In this document: positions 53,690 to 64,000 of the stretch, one piece after another
Layout of the letters: the number at the start of each line of letters is the position of its first letter
How positions within the stretch are numbered: position 1 is the stretch's first letter
Source: Aquarana catesbeiana
Taxonomy: Eukaryota > Chordata > Amphibia > Anura > Ranidae
DNA length: 64,000 nt
Reading direction: 5' to 3'
Assembly (NCBI RefSeq): GCF_042186555.1
Contig: NC_133332.1
Span: 237,237,515-237,301,514 of the forward strand
The notes under the pieces: generated by a model
Databases searched by the model: none
What the model saw: only the letters and a program-made list of their open reading frames with translations
What the model was told of the DNA's origin: nothing
Made by a program: the position numbers and the translations under genes

Positions 53690-56600
53690 GGGGCCGGGAG
53701 TGCGATTTTGGCCCGGTGTGCGATTCTGGTTACTTTGAAACATTTTGAACCATTTCTGGGCTAAAAGGGCCGGGGGTGAGATTTTTGCAATTTTGGACCA
53801 TTTTCGTGTTAAAAGGACCGGCAGTGCGATTTTGGTAATTTTGGACCATTTTCCGGCTAAAAGGGCTTGCAGTGCAATTTTTGTCATTTTGGACCAATTT
53901 CAGACTAAAAGGTCTGGCAGTTCGATTTTGGTAATTTTGGACCACTTTCAAGTTAAAAGGGCTGGGGGTGCAATTTTGAACCATTTCCAGGCTAAAATGG
54001 CAGTTCGATTTTGGTAATTTTGGACCATTTTCGAATTAAAAGGGTCGGGGGTGTGATTTTGGTCATTTTGGACTAATATCAGGCTAAAAGGGCCAGGGGT
54101 GCGATTTTGGTAATTTTGTACCCATTTCGGGCTAAAAGGGTCAGGGGTGTGATTTTGGTCATTTTGGACTAATATCGGGCTAAAATGGCCGGCAGTGCGA
54201 TCTTGGTAATTTTGGACCATTTTCGAGTTAAAAGGGCCGGGGGTGCGATTTTGGTTATTTTGAATCATTTTAAACCATTTTTGGGTTAAAAGGTCTGGCT
54301 TTGCGATTTTTGTAACTTTGGACCATTTTTCAGTTAAAAGGGCCAGCCGGCAGTGCTATTTTGGTCATTTTGGACAATTTTCGAGTTACAAGGGCCGGAA
54401 GTACGATTTTGGGCAGGAGGTGCGATTTTGGTCATTTTGGACCATTTTTGGGCTAAAAGGGCCAGGGGTGAGATTTTTGCAATTTTGGACAATTTTAGAG
54501 TTTAAAAGGGCTGGCAGTGCCATTTTGGTCATTTTGGACCATTTTCTGACTAAAAAGGCCGGCAGTGCGATTTTGGTTATTTTTGGACCAATTTCGGTCT
54601 AAAAGGGCAAGCAGTGCGATTTTGGACCATTTTGGATCATTTTCCAGTTAAAATGGCTGGCCGGCAGTGCGATTTTGGTAATTTTGGACCAATTTCTGGC
54701 TAAAAATGCCGGCAGTGCGATTTTGGTAATTTTGGACCAATTTCGGGCTAAAAGGGTCTTGGTGAGATTTTTGCAATTTTGGACCATTTTTGAGTTAAAA
54801 TGGCCGACAGTGCAATTTTGGTAATGGTAATTTTGGACCAATTTTGGGCTAAAAGGGCTGGCAGTGCAATTTTGGTAATTTTGGACCATTTTCGAGTTAA
54901 AAAGGCCGACAGTGCGATTTTGTTCATTTTGGACCATTTTCAAGTTAAAGGGCCCCGGAAGTACGATTTTGGGCCGGGAGTGCGATTTTGGTTATTTTGA
55001 ACCAATTTCAAACTAAAAGGGCCGGCAGTGCAATTTTGGTAATTTTGGACCAACTTCGGGCTAAAAGGGCCGGGTGTGCGATTTTGAGCTGGGGGGTGCG
55101 ATTTTGGTTATTTTGAACCATTTTGAACCATTTTTGGGCTAAAAAGGCCGACAGTGCGATTTTTGCAATTTTGGATCAATTTCAGGCTAAAAGAGCCGGC
55201 AATTCCATTTTTGTTAATTTGTGACCCATTTCCGGGGGCCGGGGGTGTGATTTTGGTCATATAAGACCAATTTTGGGCTAAAAGAGTCGGCAGTGCAATT
55301 TTTGGTAATTTTGGAAAATTTTCGAGTTAAAAGGGTGTGATTTTGGACCATTTCCTGGCTAAAAGGGCCAGAAGTGCGATTTTGGTAATTTTGGACCATT
55401 TTTGAGTTAAAAGGGCCGGGAGTGCGATTTTGGGCCGGGGGTACGATTTTGGTTATTTTGAACCATTTTGAACCATTTTCTGGCTAAAAGGGACGGGGGT
55501 GAGATTTTTGCAATTTTGGACCATTTTCGGGCTAAAAGGGCCGGCAGTGCAATTTTTGTAATTTTGGACCATTTTCGCGTTAAAATAGCCGGCAGTGCAA
55601 TTTTGGTTACTTTGAACTCATTTCGGGTCAAAAGTGCCGGCAGTGCGATTTCAGTCATTTTGGACCATTTTCGAGTTAAAAGGGCTATAAGTGCGATTTT
55701 GGGCCAGGGGTGCAATTTTGTTTTTTGAACCAATTTCAAACTAAAAGGACCGGCAGTGCGATTTTGGTAATTTTGGACCAATTTCAGGCCAAAAGAGCCA
55801 GCAGTGCAATTTTGGTAATTTGTGACCCATTTTGGGCTAAAAGGTTGATTTTGATCATTTTGGACCATTTTCGAGTTTAAGGGCCCCGGGAGTGCGATTT
55901 TTGGCCGGGGGTGCGATTCTGGTTATTTTGAACCAATTTAAACTAAAACGGCCGGCAGTGCAATTTTGGTAATTTTTGACCAATTTCGGGCTAAAAGGGC
56001 CGGTGGGGAGAATTTGGTCATATAGGACCAATTTTGGGCTAAAAGAGCCGGCAGTGCAATTTTTGGTAATTTTGGAAAATTTTCGAGTTAAAAGGGCTGG
56101 GGTGCGATTTTGGACCATTTCCGGGCTACAAGGGCCGGACGTGCGATTTTGGTAATTTTTGACCCATTTCGGGCTAAAAGAGCCAGCAGTGCGATTTTAG
56201 TAATCATGGACCCATTTTGGGCTAAAAGGGCCAGCAGTGCGATTTTGGTAATTTTGGACCCATTTCGGGCTAAAAGAGCCAGCAGTGCGATTTTGGTAAT
56301 CATGGACCCATTTTAGGCTAAAAGGGCCGGCAGTGCGATTTTGGTAATTTTGGACCATTTTCGAGTTAAAAGGGCCGGGGGTGCGATTTTGGTTATTTTG
56401 AATCATTTCAAACTATTTTCGGGCTAAAAGGGCTGGGGGTGAGATTTTTGCAATTTTGGATCATTTTCGAGTTAAAAAGGCCGGCAGTGCGATTTTGGTT
56501 ATTTTGGACCAATTTCAGGCTAAAACGGCCGGTAGTGCAATTTTGGTAATTTTGGACCCATTTTGGGCCAAAAGTGCCGGCAGTGCGATTTCAGTCATTT

Positions 56601-56935
56601 TGGACCATTTTTGGGTTAAAAGGGTTATGAGTGCGATTTTGGGTCAGGGGTGCGATTTTGTTTTTGAACCAATTTCAAACTAAAAGGGCCGGGAGTGCGA
56701 TTTTAGTAATTTTGGACCAATTTCAGGCTAAAAGAGCCGACAGTGCAATTTTGGTCATTTGTGACCCATTTCGGGCTAAAAGGTCGATTTTGGTCATTTT
56801 GGGCCATTTTCTAGTTAAAGGGCCTTGGGAGTGCGATTTTGGGATGTGGGTGCGATTTTGGTTATTTTGAACCAATTTCAAAATAAAAGGATCGGCAGTG
56901 CAATTTTTGGTAATTTTGGAAAATTTACGTGATAG
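53690..56935. repeat. 48-bp satellite, block 8
   Basis: Equivalent to block 4. Confidence 0.95.
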
Positions 56936-57691
56936 CCTCCCTGACGGTTTTCCTGAGTGTGGCTTGGGGTTAAATTTCAGTCCCATTAGTGGTAACCCCG
57001 AGCCACACTCGGGATTACATTTCAGTATCCTGGTGCGGCGTTACCTACCTTGTCCCCAGGATCCTGCAATGTCCCCCGCTGTGTCTGCGGCTCTGTCTCC
57101 TCCGAAGCCTCTCCGTGCCAGGCTCCGTTCCCTGTGAGCATCGCGACGCATGGGGGCAGAGCCTGGCAGCAAATTCAAAAAAATGTAAAAACCATAACAC
57201 ATACAGTACTGTAATCTTACAGATTACAGTACTGTATGAAATTATTTCACATCCCTTTTGTCCCCAGTGCTTTGGCCCATGCCCTGCATGCAGTTTTATG
57301 TTATATATACTGTTCTTTCTGCCTGGAAACTGGAGATTGTCCATAGCAACCAAAAAGTGTCCCTTTACATCAAAAGTGGTTTTAGACCAGCTGGAAAACA
57401 GCGATAGTAAATTAGAACACTTGCAGAATTGAGCGATAGTGAATCGTGGGGAAATTTATTTTATTATTATTATATATTTTTTAAATTATTTATATTTATT
57501 TATTATATTATAATTTATGTTTTTGTGTTTCAAACTTCATCATACCCGGGATATCTACTAGACTCTTGTTTGATTTAAGTGTGTTATTGTTAAGAATTAC
57601 AGGCGTACAATATAAAACGCCAAATTTCCATGCAAAATAATTGTACCGCTTTCAGCACCTAAAATCCAAAACAATCATACCGCAAGGGAGG
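56936..57691. mobile_element. TTAA-type MITE, copy 4
   Basis: Equivalent to copy 2, 11,272 bp away; TTAA at 57,692. Confidence 0.88.
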
Positions 57692-58570
57692 TTAAAAGGG
57701 CTGGGGTGCGTTTTTGGACCATTTCCGGGCTAGAAGGGCCGAAAGTGCGATTTTGGTAATTTTGGACCCTTTTCGGGCTAAAAGAGCCGGAAGTGTGATT
57801 TTGGTAATTATGGACCCATTTTGGGCTAAAAGGGCCGGCGGTGCGATTTTGGACCATTTTTGAGTTAAAAGGGCCGGGAGTGCGATTTTTAGCCAGGGGT
57901 GCGATGTTATTTTGAACCATTTTGAACCATTTTTGGGCTAAAAGGGCCTTCAGTGCGATTTTTGCAATTTTGGACCAATTTCAGGCTAAAAGAGCCGGCA
58001 GTGCAACTTTGGTAATTTGTGACCCATTTTTGGCTAAAAGGTTGATTTTGATCATTTTGGACCATTTTCGAGTTAAAAGAGCTGAGAGTGTGATTTTGGG
58101 ACGGCAGTGCGATTTTGGTAATTTTGGACCATTTTCGGGCTAAAAAGGCCATCAGTGCAATTTTTGTAATTTTGGACCAATTTGGGGCTAAAAGGGCCAG
58201 GGGTGTGATTTTGGTCATATAGGACCAATTTTGGGCTAAAAGAGCCGGCAGTGCAATTCTTGGTAATTTTGGAAAATTTTCGAGTTAAAAGGGTCGGGGT
58301 GCGATTTTGGACCATTTCCGGGCTACAAGGGCCGGAAGTGCGATTTTGGTCATTTTGGACCATTTTCGAGTTAAAAGGGCCGGGAGTACGATTTTGACCC
58401 GGGGGTGCGATTTTGGTTATTTTGTATCATTTTGAACCATTTTCGGGCTAAAAGGTCGATTTTGATTATTTTGGACCATTTTCGAGTTAAAAGAGCCGGG
58501 AGTGCGATTTTGGGCCGGCAGTGCAATTTTGGTCATTTTGGACCATTTTCCAGCTAAAAGGGCCATCTGG
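57692..58570. repeat. 48-bp satellite, block 9
   Basis: Equivalent to block 5. Confidence 0.95.
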
Positions 58571-59155
58571 CAGCGTCATATCCAGAGGTTGTCTTTGGGA
58601 AATAGACGTATGAGTGCTGCCAGCATTGCTGCAGAGGTTGAAGGGGTGGGGGGTCAGCCTGTCAGTGCTCAGACCATACACCGCACGCTGCATCAAATTG
58701 GTCTACGTGTCTGTTGTCCCAGAGAGAAGCATCTTCTAAAGATGATGCACAAGAAAGCCCACAGTTTGCTGCAGACAAGCAGACTAAGGACATAGGTTAC
58801 TGGAATCATGTCCTGTGATCTGATGAGACCAAGATAAACTTATTTGGTTCAGATGGTGTCAAGCGTGTGTGGCAGGAACCAGGTGAGGAGTACAAAGACA
58901 AGTGTGTCTTGTGTACAGTCAAGCATGGTGGTGGGAGTGTCATGGTCTGGGGCTACATGAGTGCTGCCGGCACTGGGGAGCTCCAGTTTATTGAGGGAAC
59001 CATGAATGGCAACATGTACTGTGACATACTGAAGCAGAGCATGATCCCTTCCCTTCGGAGACTGGACCGCAGGGCAGTATTCCAACATGATAACGACCCC
59101 AAACACACCTCCAAGATGACCACTGCCTTGCTAAAGAAGCTGAGGATAAAGGTGA
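58571..59155 (+). pseudogene. Truncated Tc1 transposase, array copy d (short)
   Basis: Counterpart of copy b, 11,272 bp away, with the same 3' fusion to satellite. Confidence 0.88.
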
Positions 59156-61611
59156 GGGGCCGGGAGTGCGATTTTGGGCCGGTGTGCGATTTTGGTTACT
59201 TTGAAACATTTTGAACCATTTCTGGGCTAAAAGGGCCGGGGGTGAGATTTTTGCAATTTTGGACCATTTTCGTGTTAAAAGGACCGGCAGTGCGATTTTG
59301 GTAATTTTGGACTATTTTCCGGCTAAAAGGCCTTGCAGTGCGATTTTTGTCATTTTGGACCAATTTCAGACTAAAAGGTCTGGCAGTTCGATTTTGGTAA
59401 TTTTGGACCACTTTCAAGTTAAAAGGGCTGGGGGTGCGATTTTGAACCATTTCCAGGCTAAAATGGCAGTTCGATTTTGGTAATTTTGGACCATTTTCGA
59501 ATTAAAAGGGTCGGGGGTGTGATTTTGGTCATTTTGGACTAATATCAGGCTAAAAGGGCCAGGGGTGCGATTTTGGTAATTTTGTACCCATTTCGGGCTA
59601 AAAGGGTCAGGGGTGCAATTTTGGTCATTTTGGACTAATATCTGGCTAAAATGGTCGGCAGTGCGATCTTGGTAATTTTGGACCATTTTCGAGTTAAAAG
59701 GGCCGGGGGTGCGATTTTGGTTATTTTGAATCATTTTAAACCATTTTTGGGCTAAAAGGTCTGGCTTTGCGATTTTTGTAATTTTGGACAATTTTTCAGT
59801 TAAAAGGGCCAGCCGGCAGTGCTATTTTGGTCATTTTAGACAATTTTCGAGTTACAAGGGCCGGAAGTGCGATTTTGGGCAAGCAGTGCGATTTTGGTAA
59901 TTTTGGACCATTTTCCAGTTAAAATGGCTGGCCGGCAGTGCAATTTTGGTAATTTTGGACCAATTTCTGGCTAAAAATGCCGGCAGTGTGATTTTGGTCA
60001 TTTTGGACCAATTCAGGCTAAAAGAGTCTTGGTGAGATTTTTGCAATTTTGGACCATTTTTGAGTTAAAATGGCCAACAGTGCGATTTTGGTAATGGTAA
60101 TTTTGGACCAATTTTGGGCTAAAAGAACTGGCAGTGCAATTTTGGTAATTTTGGACCATTTTCAAGTTAAAAAGGCAGACAGTGCGATTTTGTTCATTTT
60201 GGACCATTTTCAAGTTAAAGGGCCCCGGAAGTACGATTTTGGGCCGGGAGTGCGATTTTGGTTATTTTGAACCATTTTGAACCATTTTTGGGCTAAAAGG
60301 GCCGACAGTGCGATTTTTGCAATTTTGGATCAATTTCAGGCTAAAAGAGCCGGCAGTTCCATTTTTGTTAATTTGTGACCCATTTCCGGGGGCCGGGGGT
60401 GTGATTTTGGTCATATAAGACCAATTTTGGGCTAAAAGAGTCGGCAGTGCAATTTTTGATAATTTTGGAAAATTTTCGAGTTAAAAGGGTGTGATTTTGG
60501 ACCATTTCCTGGCTAAAAGGGCCAGAAGTGCGATTTTGGTAATTTTGGACCATTTTTGAGTTAAAAGGGCCGGGAGTGCGATTTTGGGCCGGGGGTACGA
60601 TTTTGGTTATTTTGAACCATTTTGAACCATTTTCTGGCTAAAAGGGACAGGGGTGAGATTTTTGCAATTTTGGACCATTTTCGGGCTAAAAGTGCAATTT
60701 TGGTAATTTTGGACCATTTTCGAGTTAAAATATCTGGCAGTGCAATTTTGGTTATTTTGAACTCATTTCGGGTCAACAGTCAGTCATTTCGGGTCAGTGC
60801 AATTTCAGTCATTTTGGACCATTTTCGAGTTAAAAGGGCTATAAGTGCGATTTTGGGCCAGGGGTGCACTTTTGTTTTTTTGAACCAATTTCAAACTAAA
60901 AGGGCCGGCAGTGCGATTTTGGTAATTTTGGACCAATTTCAGGCCAAAAGAGCCAGCAGTGCAGTTTTGGTAATTTGTGACCCATTTTTGGCTAAAAGGT
61001 TGATTTTGATCATTTTGGACAATTTTTGAGTTAAAAGAGCTGAGAGTGTGATTTTGGGCCGGCAGTGCGATTTTGGACCATTTTCGGGCTAAAAAGGCCA
61101 TCAGTGCAATTTTTGTAATTTTGGACCCATTTTGGGCTAAAAGGTCAGTCTTGGTCATTCTGGTTATTTTGAACCAATTTCAAACTAAAAGGGCTGGCAG
61201 TGCAATTTTTGTAATTTTGGACCAATTTGGGGACTAAAAGTCGGTGTGATTTTGGTCATATAGGACCAATTTTGGGCTAAAAGAGCCGGCAGTGCAATTC
61301 TTGGTATTTTTGGAAAATTTTTGAGTTAAAAGGGCCGGGGTGCGATTTTGGACCATTTCAGGGCTACAAGGGCCGGAAGTGCGATTTTGGTAATTTTGGA
61401 CCATTTACGAGTTAAAAGGGCCGGGAGTACGATTTTGACCCGGGGGTGCGATTTTGGTTATTTTGTATCATTTTGAACCATTTTCGGGCTAAAAGGTCGA
61501 TTTTGATTATTTTGGACCATTTTCGAGTTAAAAGAGCCGGGAGTGCGATTTTGGGCCGGCAATGCAATTTTGGTCATTTTGGACCATATTCCAGCTAAAA
61601 GGGCCATCTGG
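59156..61611. repeat. 48-bp satellite, block 10, with internal deletion
   Basis: Follows block 6 up to about 60,970, then switches to the order of block 7 (from about 51,830). The jump removes about 2.14 kb, including the MITE expected there. Confidence 0.93.
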
Positions 61612-62657
61612 CAGCGTCATATCCAGAGGTTGTCTTTGGGAAATAGACGTATGAGTGCTGCCAGCATTGCTGCAGAGGTTGAAGGGGTGGGAGGTCAGCC
61701 TGTCAGTGCTCAGACCATACGCCGCACACTGCATCAAATTGGTCTACGTGTCTGTTGTCCCAGAGAGAAGCATCTTCTAAAGATGATGCACAAGAAAGCC
61801 CACAGTTTGCTGCAGACAAGCAGACTAAGGACATAGGTTACTGGAATCATGTCCTGTGGTCTGATGAGACCAAGATAAACTTATTTGGTTCAGATGGTGT
61901 CAAGTGTGTGTGGCGGCAACCAGGTGAGGAGTACAAAGACAAGTGTGTCCTGTGTACAGTCAAGCATGGTGGTGGGAGTGTCATGGTCTGGGGCTGCATG
62001 AGTGCTGCCGGCACTGGGGAGATACAGTTTATTGAGGGAACCATGAATGGCAACATGTACTGTGACATACTGAAGCAGAGCATGAGCCCCTCCCTTCAGA
62101 CACTGGGCCGCAGGGCAGTATTCCAACATGATAACGACCCCAATCACAATTCCAAGACAACCACTGCCTTGCTAAAGAAGCTGAGGGTAAAGGTGATGGA
62201 CTGGCCAAGCATGTCTCCAGACCTAAACCCTATTGAGCATCTGTGGGACATCCTCAAATGGAAGGTGGAGGAGCGCAAGGTCTTTAACATCCACCAGCTC
62301 CGTGATGTCATCATGGAGGAGTGGAAGAGGACTCCAGTGGCAACCCGTGAAGCTCTGGTGAACTCCATGCCCAAGAGGGTTAAGGCAGTGCTAGAAAATA
62401 ATGGTGGCCACACAAAATATTGACACTTTGGGCCCAATTTAGACATTTTCACTTAGGGGTGTACTCATTTTTGTTGCGAGTGGTTTAGACATTAATGGCT
62501 GTGTGTTGAGGTATTTTGAGGGGACAGCAAATTTAAACTGTTATACAAGCTGTACACTCACTACTTTACATTGTAGCAAAGCATCATGTCTTCAGTGTTG
62601 TCATATGAAAAGATATAGTAAAATATTTACAAAAATGTGAGATACTGAGATACTGTA
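61612..62657 (+). pseudogene. Truncated Tc1 transposase, array copy e (best preserved)
   Basis: Same 5' truncation as the other array copies, but the TGA is absent: VLWSDETKINLFGSDGV is intact, as are FQHDNDPNHN and DLNPIEHLWD, the DDE triad. A frameshift near 61,790 separates RHIQRL...KKAHSLL from KDIGYWNHVLW. The words NHNSKTTTALL link it to T2 at 26.1 kb rather than to copies a-d. The end is GAGATACTGAGATACTGTA, a small extra duplication. Confidence 0.88.
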
Positions 62658-62681
62658 TATATAGGCTACACTGAATGCTGA

Positions 62682-62740
<59 letters not shown>
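62658..62740. repeat. AT microsatellite after Tc1-e
   Basis: GGCTACACTGAATGCTGAGT and then about 28 TA units. Confidence 0.95.
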
Positions 62741-62742
<2 letters not shown>

Positions 62743-62795
62743 GGTGTTGGTGATCAAATACCACCAAAAGAAAGCTCTATTTGTGGGAAAAAAAG
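62741..62795 (+). mobile_element. piggyBac 3'-end fragment at the satellite edge, second copy
   Basis: Same fragment and same fusion to satellite as at 28,848-28,895. Confidence 0.8.
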
Positions 62796-64000
62796 GGCCG
62801 GGGGTGCGATTTTGGTCATTTAGGACCAATTTCGGGCTAATTGGGCCGGCAGTGCAATTTTGGTAATTTTGGACCATTTTCGAGATAAAAGGGCCGGGGG
62901 TGCGATTTTGGACCATTTCCAGGCTAAAAGGGCCGACAGTGCGAATTTGTTAATTTTTGACCCATTTCAGGCTAAAAGGGCCGGCAGTGCGATTTTGGTC
63001 ATTTTGAACCATTTTCGAGTTAAAAGGGCCGAGAGTGCGATTTTGGGCCGGGGGTGCGATTTTGGTTACTTTGAAACATTTTGAACCATTTCTGGGCTAA
63101 AAGGGCCGGGGGTGAGATTTTTGCAATTTTGGACCATTTTCATGTTAAAAGGACCGGCAGTGCGATTTTGGTAATTTTGGACCATTTTCCAGCTAAAAGG
63201 GCTTGCAGTGCGATTTTTGTCATTTTGGACCAATTTCAGACTAAAAGGTCTGGCAGTTCGATTTTGGTAATTTTGGACCACTTTCAAGTTAAAAGGGCTG
63301 GGGGTGCGATTTTGAACCATTTCCAGGCTAAAATGGCAGTTCAATTTTGGTAATTTTGGACAATTTTCGAGTTAAAAGGGTCGGGGGGGTGATTTTGGTC
63401 ATTTTGTACCCATTTCGGGCTAAAAGTGTCGGGGGTGCAATTTTGGTCATTTTGGACTAATATCGGGCTAAAATGGCCGGCAGTGCGATCTTGGTAATTT
63501 TGGACCATTTTCGAGTTAAAAGGGCCGGGGGTGCGATTTTGGTTATTTTGAATAATTTTAAACCATTTTTGGGCTAAAAGGTCTGGATTTGCGATTTTTG
63601 TAATTTTGGACCATTTTCCAGTTAAACGGGCCAGCCGGCAGTGCTATTTTGGTCATTTTGGACAATTTTCGAGTTACAAGGGCCGGAAGTACGATTTTGG
63701 GCAGGGGGTGCGATTTTGGTCATTTTGGACCATTTTTGGGCTAAAAGAGCCAGGGGTGAGATTTTTGCAATTTTGGACCATTTTAGAGTTTCAAAGGGCC
63801 GGCAGTGCGATTTTGGTCATTTTGGACCATGTTCTGACTAAAAAGGCCGGCAATGCAATTTTGGTTATTTTTGGACCAATTTTGGTCTAAAAGGGCAAGC
63901 AGTGCGATTTTGGTAATTTTGGACCATTTTCCAGTTAAAATGGCTGGCCGGCAGTGCGATTTTGGTAATTTTGGACCAATTTCTGGCTAAAAATGCCGGC
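62796..64000. repeat. 48-bp satellite, block 11, continues past the window
   Basis: Matches block 1 (28,896-30,150) in monomer order, with a small deletion near 63,400. No end seen. Confidence 0.95.

Noticed and set aside
28896..64000. Many 60-150 codon frames on both strands that look like repeat proteins
   Set aside because: They follow from a 48-bp, stop-poor satellite; frames exist on both strands at once and break at random indels.

Overview
The window looks like intergenic, transposon-built DNA from a vertebrate, most probably a frog (ranid-like). That call rests on the mix of families present: hAT with BED finger, Helentron with a fused endonuclease, Penelope-like units with hammerhead ribozymes, TTAA piggyBac elements, a sushi-type Ty3/gypsy element and vertebrate-type Tc1 elements. 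I see no host gene, tRNA, rRNA or CRISPR. All sizeable coding regions belong to transposons, and all are damaged.

Left part (1-25,190): a set of elements nested inside each other. A minus-strand Tc1 element (24,435-25,190) is cut by the LTR of a minus-strand Ty3/gypsy element (LTR 23,677-24,434; gag 22,745-23,660). That gag is cut inside its zinc knuckle by a minus-strand hAT element (22,744 leftwards past base 1). The 45-bp subterminal repeats of the hAT are cut by a Penelope-like insertion (6,028-21,373), which has a 5' inversion and two tandem ~1.9-kb units. Unit 1 is cut by an 11.2-kb Helentron (7,063-18,255) and by a 273-bp hAT-type MITE (18,868-19,140). Unit 2 keeps the uninterrupted site, so the Helentron ends can be set almost to the base. 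Each Penelope unit carries a hammerhead ribozyme motif.

Middle (25,191-28,895): degenerate Tc1 copies. One is split by a 2.1-kb foldback Harbinger-like element with a TTA target duplication.

Right part (28,896-64,000): about 20 kb of 48-bp satellite. Copies of a truncated Tc1 and of a ~757-bp TTAA MITE recur through it in a higher-order pattern. Two nearly identical 11.27-kb units, each with two sub-units of ~6.2 and ~5.1 kb, can be followed from 39,470 to about 61,000. A 7.1-kb piggyBac element (30,859-37,967), itself internally deleted and carrying a nested 1.7-kb TIR element, has inserted into the satellite.

The two most noteworthy points are the tandem, ribozyme-bearing Penelope units without a visible reverse transcriptase, and the satellite higher-order repeat that carries transposon pieces as fixed parts. 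All similarity statements are by eye; no alignment was run.
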